From G020354085 sp964482055 (GTDB taxonomy: Bacteria; Pseudomonadota; Gammaproteobacteria; Acidiferrobacterales; Sulfurifustaceae), in the NCBI GenBank assembly GCA_964482055.1, contig CAYZVX010000001.1, positions 62,001 to 126,000 of the forward strand: a DNA stretch of 64,000 nucleotides, written 5' to 3'. Positions 1 through 7,995 of this stretch are shown piece by piece (the stretch's first letter is position 1; every line of letters begins with the position of its first letter). The translations under genes and the position numbers were made by a program. Below the pieces are notes generated by a model. It was not told the origin of the DNA, did not search any database, and saw only the letters and a list, made by a program, of their open reading frames with translations.

Positions 1-750
1 GCCGACACCCCACAGCAGGATGGTGCCGATCGTGTAGGCGATCTCCGTGGACTTGGCGTTGACTACCGGAGCCGCCGCGACCGAGGCCGACACGCCGCAC
101 ACGCCCAAGCCCGCGGACAGCACGCCACCCATGGAGTTCGGAATCTTGCGGCGCGCGCCCAGCCACAAGGTGAGACCAACGGAACCGAGCACGAAGAAGC
201 CGATCAGCACGATCGACAGGCCGGCGAGCTGCTTGAGCTCCTCCCAGCTATAGAGCACGCCCAACAGGACCACGCCGGTCTTGAGACCCAGGCGCGACAT
301 GCGCACGCCGTTCTCCGCCCACGACGGGATTTTGAACACGTTGACGATGACGATGCCCGCCACGATGCCCATGACCACGTAGTTGAGGTTCATGACCTTG
401 GCGAAGTCGAAGCCGAGCGCCGGTTGCGCGGCCTTGCCCCACTGCGCCATCTGAGGATCGAGCACCCACTTGACGATGAAGGCGACGACCAGGATGAAGG
501 CCAGGCCGCCCACCGTCGATAGGTAGTAATCCGCATGGCCTTCCTTGGGCTTGGCGGCGAGCTGCCACAGACCCACCAGTGCCGCGATGACGCCGCAGGT
601 GTAGCCCAGGGCGACCATCTCGCCGGTCAGCTTGGCCGTGTGCAGGTACTTGATGACGGGCTCCATGACGCCGGCCTGCACCAGGTAGGCGTAGCCGATC
701 ATGATGAGACCGAGGATCAGTGTCCACGGCGTCTTTTTTGTGTAGATCAT
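1..750 (-). CDS. yeiH: YeiH-family putative sulfate exporter-type permease (partial)
   Basis: The gene is cut by the window edge after 250 codons, so its C-terminus is missing. The product is a polytopic inner-membrane protein of the YeiH / Cons_hypoth698 family, often annotated as a putative sulfate exporter; the true substrate of the family is not established. Hydrophobic segments are visible at about residues 10-25, 40-55, 73-92, 125-145 and 175-200. Near the cut is the family motif GVCGVSASVAAAPVV. Start ATG at 750 is supported by GGAGGAG at 758-764, seven bases upstream. A minus-strand -10-like TATAAG (830-835) and a perfect palindrome at 878-895 lie upstream, so expression is probably regulated. 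It is divergent in context from no LysR gene here, unlike E. coli yeiE-yeiH. Confidence 0.85.
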   Translation of the reverse strand, partial: MIYTKKTPWTLILGLIMIGYAYLVQAGVMEPVIKYLHTAKLTGEMVALGYTCGVIAALVGLWQLAAKPKEGHADYYLSTVGGLAFILVVAFIVKWVLDPQMAQWGKAAQPALGFDFAKVMNLNYVVMGIVAGIVIVNVFKIPSWAENGVRMSRLGLKTGVVLLGVLYSWEELKQLAGLSIVLIGFFVLGSVGLTLWLGARRKIPNSMGGVLSAGLGVCGVSASVAAAPVVNAKSTEIAYTIGTILLWGVG

Positions 751-877
751 TTATGGACTCCTCCGGGTTGGTTGAGGTTGCCACAGTTCCACGGAGGATT
801 TCCCCCCCGCGGTGCTGCATTAGCTTATTCTTATAGACTAACAGGACCTTACATCGGCCCGGGGCATTCAAGCAGAG

Positions 878-895
878 CTTGTCATAGCTGACAAG
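878..895. promoter_or_regulatory. Perfect 7-4-7 palindrome, candidate operator of the yeiH-type gene
   Basis: CTTGTCA-TAGC-TGACAAG is a perfect inverted repeat. It can be read as TTGTC-N6-GACAA, the 16-bp geometry of CRP/FNR-superfamily sites. Its centre lies about 63 bases upstream of the start implied by the TATAAG at 830-835, a spacing typical of class I activation. The regulator is unknown; the assignment is inference. Confidence 0.4.
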
Positions 896-1042
896 ATAAA
901 TGGCCAATAAAGTTTTTATCTACATACATAAATTAATACCGCATGCCAACTGCGCTTGTCCTGTTTCGATAGGGCTGGCGAGTAACCAATCTTTCCAGCG
1001 GTCGATTCAAATTGCCGGTCGGTGGCAAGTGGCACGATTGTT

Positions 1043-2092
1043 TCAGGCAGCGTCCGACGTGACCGGGTAGGGAAGCGGTCGCAGCTCCAGGCGCGGGCCA
1101 TCGGCGCGGCGCAGATGCAGATCGCGGGTTGCAACACTGCTGAGCTGAACAACGGCGAGCAGATCGATGCCAGCATCGGGCGCCGGCTGTGCATCGACCA
1201 CGACTCCGGCTGACTGACCGGGCAGATCCGGGGCATAGATCTTGTCGCCGGCCGCGGTCGGCAGGTCGGCGGCCAGGTGCAGGCGCTGCATACGCTGCTT
1301 TGGCTTACCGAGGTAGTGCATGCGCGCCACGATCTCCTGGCCCGGATAGCAACCCTTCTTGAAGCTGACGCCGCCAATCAGCTCGAGATTGACGTGTTGC
1401 GGCACAAACTCTTCCACGGTGGCCGGCAGCACGGTCGGGATGCCGGCCATGATGTCGAGCCAGGCCCACGCGCCGGAACCGGCCGCTGCGGCAGACCGCG
1501 TGAGCTTGCTCCACAGCTCCCTGGCGCCAGCGATCGGCGCCACCAGGAGAAATCGCGGCTGTGGTCCGGTCAGGTGAAGGACGGTCACGTCGCCATCTGT
1601 CCGAACCCCGTCCACCTCGGTGGGCAGACCACCGGCCAGATGTTCGAGCACCGAGCCTATCGTTGGTCCTGAGCAACCGAGGCAAACAAATTCATCGTCC
1701 ACGCTCTCGAGCGTTACCTTGGAGCGCAGCACGAACATGCGCAGGCGCTTGACGGTGTTCTCCTGCAGCACGGTGGGCAGGACGAGGTAGTACGCCGTGC
1801 CGCGTTTGAAGATCCGAAACAGCGCCACGATGCGGCCCTTGGCGGTGCAGTACGCGCTCAGCTGGCTGTGCGCGTCATCGATCAAGCGCAGATCGTTGGT
1901 GAGTTGACTGTTCAAGAACACCAGCGCTTCTGGACCCTCGGCCCGAACGACAGACAGCTGCGGCAGGGCACACACCACATCGCCGCGCGCCGCGGCCTGC
2001 GTTTCGGCGCGTGGTGGGGCGAATGCCACCGCGCCGGACGGGTCAAAGCAGCCGCCGGCGGCGGTAAGGAAGGACTTCCATTCGGTGTTCAC
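1043..2092 (-). CDS. ygfZ: Folate-binding, tRNA-modification/Fe-S maintenance protein YgfZ
   Basis: The 349-residue protein belongs to the GcvT-like YgfZ/IBA57 family, which uses tetrahydrofolate to support repair or assembly of certain Fe-S enzymes such as MiaB. The diagnostic motif KGCYPGQEIVARMHYLGK (residues ~240-257) contains the conserved cysteine. The length fits the family (about 320-350). The start is GTG at 2092 with GGGGA about eight bases upstream; no in-frame ATG lies near. It is divergent from the sdh operon and shares the short upstream region, a sensible pairing because SdhB is an Fe-S protein. It is a cytoplasmic enzyme. Confidence 0.92.
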   Translation of the reverse strand: MNTEWKSFLTAAGGCFDPSGAVAFAPPRAETQAAARGDVVCALPQLSVVRAEGPEALVFLNSQLTNDLRLIDDAHSQLSAYCTAKGRIVALFRIFKRGTAYYLVLPTVLQENTVKRLRMFVLRSKVTLESVDDEFVCLGCSGPTIGSVLEHLAGGLPTEVDGVRTDGDVTVLHLTGPQPRFLLVAPIAGARELWSKLTRSAAAAGSGAWAWLDIMAGIPTVLPATVEEFVPQHVNLELIGGVSFKKGCYPGQEIVARMHYLGKPKQRMQRLHLAADLPTAAGDKIYAPDLPGQSAGVVVDAQPAPDAGIDLLAVVQLSSVATRDLHLRRADGPRLELRPLPYPVTSDAA

Positions 2093-2161
2093 GGTTTTCC
2101 CCGAGATTCAAGCGATAACGGCCAGGCGATCATAGCCAAAGCCCCGCTCGCCAAAAACCGG

Positions 2162-2189
2162 TAGACGCGCCCAATGCACGGCTTACACT
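2162..2189 (+). promoter_or_regulatory. Candidate sigma-70 promoter of sdhC, start of transcription next to ATG
   Basis: TAGACG (2162-2167), a 16-base spacer and TACACT (2184-2189) resemble a sigma-70 promoter. The predicted first transcribed base is about 2196, two bases before the ATG chosen for sdhC, and no Shine-Dalgarno is present, so the message could be leaderless. Confidence 0.4.
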
Positions 2190-2197
2190 ATGAGCGC

Positions 2198-2575
2198 ATG
2201 GGAGATAAGAACAAGCGGCCGGTATTTCTGAGTCTCCTTCAAATCCGCCTTCCCATCGGTGGAGTGGTGTCTATTCTGCACCGTCTCACCGGTGTCGCGC
2301 TCACCCTGCTGACGCCGTTGTTTCTCTACATGCTGCATACCTCGCTGTACGATCCGGAGGCGTTTGCGCGTTACGTGACATACTTCTCCTCACCCCTCGG
2401 GCGTTTCAATGCCTTGCTCATGCTGTGGCTGTTCCTGCAACACCTGCTGTCGGGTGTGCGCCACCTGCTGCTCGACCTCGACATCGGGACCGGGCGCGCC
2501 GACGCGCGGCGCAGCGCCTGGACGACTCTGGTTCTGTCGCTGGCGATCGCCGTATCCGTGGGGGTGATGGTATGA
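2198..2575 (+). CDS. sdhC: Succinate dehydrogenase cytochrome b556 subunit
   Basis: SdhC is one of the two membrane anchors of complex II; it carries heme b and helps form the ubiquinone site. The protein shows the family opening RPVFLSLLQIRLPIGGVVSILHR, hmm-like core SILHR (residues 25-29), and the heme ligand His89 in SGVRHLLLD. Three transmembrane helices are evident at about 25-47, 70-92 and 103-124. ATG 2198 gives the usual length (125 residues) and matches homologous N-termini; an upstream in-frame ATG at 2174 is possible. The stop overlaps sdhD by ATGA. Confidence 0.93.
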   Translation: MGDKNKRPVFLSLLQIRLPIGGVVSILHRLTGVALTLLTPLFLYMLHTSLYDPEAFARYVTYFSSPLGRFNALLMLWLFLQHLLSGVRHLLLDLDIGTGRADARRSAWTTLVLSLAIAVSVGVMV

Positions 2576-2934
2576 AACGCTCGACGCGGGGTGCCGGCAG
2601 CGCCCACGCGGGCCTGATGAGCTGGCTGTTGCAACGCGCTACGGCCATCTACCTCGGCGGATTCGTCGTGTACGTGGTGCTGCGCCTGGCGGTGAGGCCG
2701 ATTCGCGATCATGCGCTCTGGCAGGCGTGGTTCGCGTCCGGCGCCGTGCGCCTGGCCTGGGCGCTCGCGATCGGCAGCCTGCTGCTACACGCCTGGATCG
2801 GAATGCGCAGCGTCTACCTCGACTACCTGCACGCCCTGTGGGTGCGCTTTACGGTCTCGTTATTCACGGCGCTGGGCCTGATTGCGCTCGGCCTCTGGGC
2901 AGTCGAGATCCTGCTGCAGGCGGGTGCCGGATGA
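2572..2934 (+). CDS. sdhD: Succinate dehydrogenase membrane anchor subunit
   Basis: SdhD is the second membrane anchor of complex II. The 120-residue protein has three hydrophobic helices (about 20-42, 53-78, 88-115). The segment LLLHAWIGMRSVYLDYL carries the conserved histidine and the D-Y pair that line the quinone/heme pocket. The start ATG at 2572 overlaps the sdhC stop by four bases and its own stop overlaps sdhA in the same way, so the three genes are translationally coupled. Confidence 0.93.
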   Translation: MKRSTRGAGSAHAGLMSWLLQRATAIYLGGFVVYVVLRLAVRPIRDHALWQAWFASGAVRLAWALAIGSLLLHAWIGMRSVYLDYLHALWVRFTVSLFTALGLIALGLWAVEILLQAGAG

Positions 2935-4697
2935 ACAGCATTGCCCGGCGCCGCTTCGACGCGCTCGTGATCGGTGCCGGCGGGGGCGGGTTGCGCGCCG
3001 CCCTGCAGCTGGCGCAAGCCGAGGCGCATGTCGCGGTGGTATCCAAAGTCTTCCCGACGCGCTCGCACACGGTCGCTGCCCAGGGCGGCATCAACGCCGC
3101 CCTGGGCAATGTGCTGCCGGACAACTGGCACTGGCACATGTACGACACCGTCAAGGGCAGCGACTACTTGGGCGATCAGGACGCCATCGAGTACATGTGC
3201 CAGGCGGCCGCACGCCTGGTGATCGAGCTCGAGCACTTTGGCGTGCCCTTCACGCGGCTGCCGAACGGCCGCATCTACCAGCGTCCTTTTGGCGGGCAGA
3301 GCCAGCAGTTCGGCGGTGCACAGGCGGCGCGCACTTGCCCGGCCGCCGACCGCACCGGTCACGCCCTGCTGCATACGCTCTACCAGCAGAATCTCAAGGC
3401 GCGCACCCATTTCTTCGACGAGTTCTTCGTCGTCGATCTGCTGATGGATGGCGAGGGCTACTGCCTTGGGGCGCTGTCGCTAGAGATTGAAACTGGTGAG
3501 CCGCTCGTCATCGAGGCCAAGACCACGCTGCTCGCCACCGGCGGCGCCTGTCGCATCTATCGCACCTCGACCAACGCGCACATCAACACTGGTGATGGCA
3601 TGGCGATGGCGCTGCGCGCCGGCGTTCCACTCGAGGACATGGAGTTCGTGCAATTCCATCCGACCGGCATTGCCGGCATCGGCGTGCTGATCTCCGAGGG
3701 GGTGCGCGGCGAGGGCGGGTATCTCGTCAATGGCGAGGGCGAGCGCTTCATGGAGCGCTATGCGCCCCGGGCCAAGGACCTCGCAAGCCGCGACGTGGTG
3801 TCGCGCTCCATCTATACGGAGGTCAAGGAGGGGCGCGGCTGCGGGCCGGCCAAGGACCATGTATTGCTCAAGGTCGACCACCTCGGCGCCGACGTCATCA
3901 AGCAGCGGCTGCCGGGCATTCGCGACCTGGCCTGGCACTTTGCCGGGGTCGACCCGATCGAAAAACCGATCCCGGTGTACCCGACCGCGCACTACAGCAT
4001 GGGCGGCATTCCGACCAATCGCTTTGGGCAGGTTGTGGTGCCGGTGCACACCGGCCCGGAAGAGCCGGTCCCCGGGCTCTACGCCGTGGGGGAGTGCGCC
4101 TGTGTGTCCGTGCACGGCGCCAATCGCCTCGGTGGCAACTCGCTGCTCGACATCGTCGTATTCGGGCGCGCGGCGGGCAATCACATTCTCGAGTATCTGG
4201 CGGAGCACCGCTTCCACCGCTCGACGCCGGCGGAGGCCGTGGACAAGGCCATGGCGCGCCTGGCGCGCTGGGATCGCCGCGGTGACGGCGAATCGGTCGA
4301 TACGCTGCGCGCCGAGATGCAGCGCGCCATGGAGCAGTATTGCGGGGTGTTTCGCACGCGCGAGATCCTGGCCGAGGGCATCGCCAAGATCGAGGCCTTG
4401 TACGCGCGCCTGGGCAACGCCGTGCTGCGCGATCACAGCAAGGTTTTCAACACCGCACGTATCGAGGCGCTCGAGCTCGAGAACCTGATGGAGGTCGCAC
4501 TCGCGACAATCTATTCCGCAGCGGCGCGTGAAGAATCGCGCGGGGCGCACTCGCGGCTCGATTACCCGAAGCGCGACGACATCAACTGGCTCAAGCACAC
4601 GCTCTACAGCCGCGAGGGCCGCAAGCTCGACTACAAGCCGGTGCGCATGAAGCCGCTCACGGTCGAGGCGTTTCCGCCGAGGGAGAGAGTATATTGA
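2931..4697 (+). CDS. sdhA: Succinate dehydrogenase flavoprotein subunit
   Basis: SdhA oxidises succinate to fumarate with covalently bound FAD and passes electrons to SdhB. The 588-residue protein has the expected length. It begins with the dinucleotide fold VIGAGGGGLRAALQLA and then SHTVAAQGG, whose His46 is the FAD attachment residue. HPTGIAGIGVLISEGVRGEG and the late PTAHYSMGG motif carry substrate and proton-transfer residues. The C-terminal fumarate-reductase domain ends with SRGAHSRLDYPKRDD. The start ATG 2931 overlaps the sdhD stop by four bases. It needs SdhE (5484) for flavinylation. Confidence 0.97.
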   Translation: MNSIARRRFDALVIGAGGGGLRAALQLAQAEAHVAVVSKVFPTRSHTVAAQGGINAALGNVLPDNWHWHMYDTVKGSDYLGDQDAIEYMCQAAARLVIELEHFGVPFTRLPNGRIYQRPFGGQSQQFGGAQAARTCPAADRTGHALLHTLYQQNLKARTHFFDEFFVVDLLMDGEGYCLGALSLEIETGEPLVIEAKTTLLATGGACRIYRTSTNAHINTGDGMAMALRAGVPLEDMEFVQFHPTGIAGIGVLISEGVRGEGGYLVNGEGERFMERYAPRAKDLASRDVVSRSIYTEVKEGRGCGPAKDHVLLKVDHLGADVIKQRLPGIRDLAWHFAGVDPIEKPIPVYPTAHYSMGGIPTNRFGQVVVPVHTGPEEPVPGLYAVGECACVSVHGANRLGGNSLLDIVVFGRAAGNHILEYLAEHRFHRSTPAEAVDKAMARLARWDRRGDGESVDTLRAEMQRAMEQYCGVFRTREILAEGIAKIEALYARLGNAVLRDHSKVFNTARIEALELENLMEVALATIYSAAAREESRGAHSRLDYPKRDDINWLKHTLYSREGRKLDYKPVRMKPLTVEAFPPRERVY

Positions 4698-4700
4698 GAC

Positions 4701-4781
4701 GGTTTCAAGTTGCAGGTTTCTGGTTTCAAGTGCGAACCTTCAGGTTTTTGACCCGAAACCAGAAACTCGAAACCGGAAACT
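4701..4781. repeat. Imperfect inverted repeat in the sdhA-sdhB spacer
   Basis: The 94-base spacer between sdhA and sdhB is filled with variants of GTTTCNGGTTTC. GTTTCTGGTTTC at 4716-4727 is the exact reverse complement of GAAACCAGAAAC at 4755-4766, with a further weaker pairing outside it. It is AT-richer than the flanking genes. In RNA it would form a long hairpin upstream of the sdhB start. Confidence 0.6.
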
Positions 4782-4791
4782 GGTTTACCCA

Positions 4792-5487
4792 ATGAAGTTC
4801 TCGATCTACCGCTACAACCCGGAGACGGACAGCAAGCCGCGCATGCAGGCCTACGAGCTGCCGGATGACTGCGGGGCGATCATGCTGCTCGACGCGTTGC
4901 TGATGCTCAAGCGTCAGGACGACAGTCTCGGCTTCCGGCGCTCCTGCCGCGAGGGCGTGTGCGGGTCGGACAGCATGAACATCAATGGGCGCAACGGCCT
5001 TGCCTGCATTACACCGATCGCGGGACTGCGCCAGCCCATCGAGCTGCGCCCGCTGCCCGGCGTGCCGGTAGTGCGCGACCTGATCGTCGACTTAAGCCAG
5101 TTCTACCAGCACTACCGCGCGGTCAGGCCGTGGCTCATCAATCACGATCCGCAACCGGAGATCGAGCGCCTACAATCGCCGGAGGATCGCGCGAAGCTCG
5201 ACGGACTGTACGAGTGCATCCTGTGCGCGTGCTGTACGACCGCCTGCCCGTCGTTCTGGTGGAATCCGGACAAGTTCCTCGGGCCGGCGGCGCTGCTCCA
5301 GGCCTGGCGGTTCCTCGCCGACAGCCGCGATCAGGGCACCCAGGAGCGCCTCGATGATCTCGAAGACCCGTACCGGCTGTTTCGCTGCCACGCCATCATG
5401 AATTGCACGGATGTCTGTCCGAAGGGTCTCAACCCCACTCAGGCCATCGGGCTGATCAAGCAGTTGCTCGCCAAGAGGGTGCTGTGA
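4792..5487 (+). CDS. sdhB: Succinate dehydrogenase iron-sulfur subunit
   Basis: SdhB wires electrons from FAD to quinone through three Fe-S clusters. The N-terminal [2Fe-2S] domain shows CREGVCGSD (Cys52, Cys57, Asp60 as in E. coli) and Cys72. The C-terminal ferredoxin domain has CILCACCTTACP and CHAIMNCTDVCPKG for the [4Fe-4S] and [3Fe-4S] clusters. The 231-residue length is normal. Unlike its neighbours it is not overlapped with the preceding gene; a 94-base repeat-bearing spacer separates it from sdhA. Its stop overlaps a GTG start of sdhE. Confidence 0.97.
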   Translation: MKFSIYRYNPETDSKPRMQAYELPDDCGAIMLLDALLMLKRQDDSLGFRRSCREGVCGSDSMNINGRNGLACITPIAGLRQPIELRPLPGVPVVRDLIVDLSQFYQHYRAVRPWLINHDPQPEIERLQSPEDRAKLDGLYECILCACCTTACPSFWWNPDKFLGPAALLQAWRFLADSRDQGTQERLDDLEDPYRLFRCHAIMNCTDVCPKGLNPTQAIGLIKQLLAKRVL

Positions 5488-5798
5488 CGGACTCTGCCGC
5501 GCCTCGCCGCCCGCATCTTGCGCGCGGCGCCAGCGGCGGGGACGTGAACCGCAAGTTGGAGGAGACGCAAGAGCGTCAGCGGGCGCGGCTGCGCTGGCGT
5601 TGTCGCCGCGGCATGTTGGAGTTGGACCTGCTGCTGACACGTTTTGTCGAGCAACACTACGAAACCCTCGAGGCTGCCGAGCGGATCGCTTTCGATCGGT
5701 TGCTCGAAACACCGGACCCGATGCTGTTTGCCTACCTGCAGGGCACGGAAGTCCCCGCGCCGGAGCTGCGGCAGATTGTCGCCAAAGTTCGACAGTAG
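5484..5798 (+). CDS. sdhE: FAD assembly factor SdhE
   Basis: SdhE (YgfY/DUF339) binds SdhA and promotes covalent FAD attachment. The hallmark RRGMLELD motif is followed by the helical core LLLTRFVEQHYETL and the FDRLLETPDP segment. The GTG at 5484 overlaps the sdhB stop (GTGA) and gives 104 residues; an internal GTG at 5544, preceded by GGCGGGGA, would give 84 residues, nearer the family length, and may be the true start. The gene sits directly behind the enzyme it matures. Confidence 0.9.
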   Translation: MTDSAAPRRPHLARGASGGDVNRKLEETQERQRARLRWRCRRGMLELDLLLTRFVEQHYETLEAAERIAFDRLLETPDPMLFAYLQGTEVPAPELRQIVAKVRQ

Positions 5799-6222
5799 GC
5801 TGACACTGCAACTGCGCGAGTCCGCATGGTGCGGCCGGATTCTTGTGGCGCTGCACGCGGGAGCCGCGGTCTGCGTGTCGATTGCGCAGATCCCCTGGCC
5901 TGCCCGGGCTGTGCTCTGGCTGGGCCTTGCCGCGAGCCTGCTCCAGAGCATTCGGACGCACGCGAGCCGCCGCGGCCCGCGTAGTGTCACGGCCCTGCTC
6001 TTGGAGTCGGACGGCGAGCTGTCGGTGCGCTTCGGCACGGACCCGGCCTGGCGCCCTTGTCGCATCGAGGGCCGGGTCGTTTATCCGGGTGCGGTGCTGC
6101 TGTGGTTGCGGCGCGCTGGAGCGCGCCTGCCGTTCGGCGTGGTGGTCGCGGCGGATGCGGTCGAGCCCGCCGCGTTCAGGCGGTTGCGCGCGCGACTTCG
6201 ACTTGGAAGCGGGGCGGCGTGA
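5776..6222 (+). CDS. ygfX: YgfX-like membrane protein, partner of SdhE
   Basis: The short membrane protein (about 148 residues) has two close hydrophobic helices near residues 20-60, followed by a cytoplasmic beta-rich tail with the pattern VTALLLESDGELSVRF. This layout and the position behind sdhE fit YgfX (CptA in E. coli, once proposed as a toxin). No ATG fits; TTG at 5776 overlaps the end of sdhE by 23 bases and gives MSPKFDSRLTLQL, which resembles family N-termini. The 3' end overlaps the convergent nadB by 47 bases. Confidence 0.8.
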   Translation: MSPKFDSRLTLQLRESAWCGRILVALHAGAAVCVSIAQIPWPARAVLWLGLAASLLQSIRTHASRRGPRSVTALLLESDGELSVRFGTDPAWRPCRIEGRVVYPGAVLLWLRRAGARLPFGVVVAADAVEPAAFRRLRARLRLGSGAA

Positions 6223-7819
6223 GGACCGTGTCCTGTCCGGCCAGGCGCGGGTCGGGGTGCGGATAGTCGCGCGTGAAGTGCAGGCCGCGTGACTCCTTGC
6301 GAGCGGCGGCCGAGCGCACGATGAGCTCGGCGACCAACACCAGGTTGCGCAGCTCGATCAAGTCGTTGGTGATGCGGAAGTTGCTGTAATAGTCGCGGAT
6401 CTCCTCCTTCAGCAGGTCGATACGGTGCTGGGCGCGCTCCAGCCGCTTGGTGGTGCGCACGATGCCGACGTAGTCCCACATGCAGCGGCGCAGCTCGTCC
6501 CAGTTGTGCGATACGACCACCGCCTCGTCGGCATCGGTGACCCGGCTCTCATCCCAGGCCGGCAGCGCCGCGGCGGGGGACGCCGAGGAGGGCAGCAGCG
6601 CCAGCAGGTCCTGCGCGGCGGCATCGGCGAAAACCAGGCATTCGAGCAGCGAATTGCTCGCCAGGCGATTGGCCCCGTGCAGGCCGGTGAATGCGCATTC
6701 GCCGATGGCGTAGAGCCCGGCAAGATCGGTCCGCCCGTGCAGGTCGGTGACCACCCCGCCGCAGGTGTAGTGCGCCGCCGGGACCACCGGGATGGGTTCG
6801 CGCGTGATGTCGTAACCGAGCTGCCGGCAACGTTCGTAAACGGTCGGGAAGTGGCTGGTGATGAACTCGGCCGGCTTGTGGCTGATGTCGAGGTGCACGT
6901 AGTCGAGACCGCGGCGCTTCATCTCGAAGTCGATGGCCCGTGCGACCACATCGCGCGGCGCGAGCTCACCACGCGGGTCGTGCGCGTGCATGAAGGGCTC
7001 ACCGTTCGGCAGAGTCAGGCGCGCGCCTTCGCCGCGCAACGCCTCGGTGATGAGAAAGGACTTGGCGCGCGGATGATAGAGGCAGGTCGGATGGAACTGC
7101 ATGAATTCCATGTTGGCCACCCGGCAGCCCGCGCGCCAGGCCATGGCAATGCCATCGCCCGTCGAGGTATCCGGATTGCTGGTGTACAGGTACACCTTGG
7201 AGGCCCCGCCGGTTGCGAGCACCACGAACCGCGCGCTCGCGACCAGGATCCGGTGGTCGCCCTTGTCCAGCAGGTACGCACCGAGGCACTGATCGCTACC
7301 GGCCTGGCCGAGCTTGTGGCGGGTGATGAGGTCGATGGCGATGTGGTTTTCCAGGATACGGATACGTGGATGAGCGCGGACCTTGCCCTCGAGCGTGCTC
7401 TCGATGGCCTTGCCGGTAGCGTCGGCCGCATGGATGACGCGCCGGTGGCTGTGGCCGCCCTCGCGCGTGAGGTGATAGCCGACCGCACCGTCCTCGTGGC
7501 GCTCGCGCGTGAACGGCACTCCCTGCTCAATGAGCCAGTTGATCGCTGCCGGACCGCGGCGAACGACGAACTCGACGGTTTCCCGGCGGCACAGCCCGGC
7601 GCCGGCTTCCAGGGTGTCCGCCACATGGGCCTCGAAAGAGTCCCCGCGGCTGTTCAGCACGGCGGCGATACCGCCTTGGGCGTAGAGGCTTGCGCCCTCG
7701 GTCAGGGCGGCCTTCGAGACGACCGTCACGTCTGCGGAATCAGCCAGCTTGAGGGCAAGGCTCAGGCCCGCCGCCCCCCCGCCGAGGATCAGCACATCGC
7801 AAGCGAGCTGGGTCTGCAT
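6176..7819 (-). CDS. nadB: L-aspartate oxidase
   Basis: NadB oxidises L-aspartate to iminoaspartate, the first step of de novo NAD synthesis. The 547-residue flavoprotein is related to SdhA: it opens with DVLILGGGAAGLSLALKLA and has SLYAQGGIAA, then TREGGHSHRRVIHAAD and the substrate segment GELAPRDVVARA. FAD is non-covalent in this family. ATG 7819 was chosen because the following residues match family N-termini; an upstream extension to 7912 would add 31 unrelated residues. It is convergent with ygfX (47-base overlap) and divergent from rpoE. Confidence 0.96.
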   Translation of the reverse strand: MQTQLACDVLILGGGAAGLSLALKLADSADVTVVSKAALTEGASLYAQGGIAAVLNSRGDSFEAHVADTLEAGAGLCRRETVEFVVRRGPAAINWLIEQGVPFTRERHEDGAVGYHLTREGGHSHRRVIHAADATGKAIESTLEGKVRAHPRIRILENHIAIDLITRHKLGQAGSDQCLGAYLLDKGDHRILVASARFVVLATGGASKVYLYTSNPDTSTGDGIAMAWRAGCRVANMEFMQFHPTCLYHPRAKSFLITEALRGEGARLTLPNGEPFMHAHDPRGELAPRDVVARAIDFEMKRRGLDYVHLDISHKPAEFITSHFPTVYERCRQLGYDITREPIPVVPAAHYTCGGVVTDLHGRTDLAGLYAIGECAFTGLHGANRLASNSLLECLVFADAAAQDLLALLPSSASPAAALPAWDESRVTDADEAVVVSHNWDELRRCMWDYVGIVRTTKRLERAQHRIDLLKEEIRDYYSNFRITNDLIELRNLVLVAELIVRSAAARKESRGLHFTRDYPHPDPRLAGQDTVLTPPRFQVEVARATA

Positions 7820-7925
7820 CGGCTCAAGGGATCCGGGCGGTAGGCTTGGTGAGGGCGAATATCCTATCATACGGCGCCAAACCCCTGCGTCTGCGTGCCC
7901 GCTCACAAACAAGGGGCGTACAAAC

Positions 7926-7953
7926 CGAACTTTCAGCCGATGGTGCGGTCAAT
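7926..7953 (+). promoter_or_regulatory. Sigma-E-type promoter of rpoE (autoregulatory)
   Basis: CGAACTT (7926-7932), exactly 16 bases, then TCAAT (7949-7953) match the sigma-E consensus GGAACTT-N16-TCnAA, the same geometry as E. coli rpoE P2. The predicted start of transcription is about 7959, 37 bases before the rpoE ATG. It implies positive autoregulation of the stress operon. Confidence 0.75.
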
Positions 7954-7995
7954 CACCGCAAGCACAGCGTCAATCGCCGGCGCCCGACGCCGCTC

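Noticed and set aside
248..907. 219-codon minus-strand protein covering the YeiH start
   Set aside because: It is a different frame of the same strand; the correct frame starts at 750 with a strong ribosome site and encodes membrane helices.
3480..4598. 372-codon open frame antisense to sdhA
   Set aside because: Shadow of sdhA in a GC-rich gene.
6425..7843. 472-codon open frame antisense to nadB
   Set aside because: Shadow of nadB; no ribosome site or recognisable domain.
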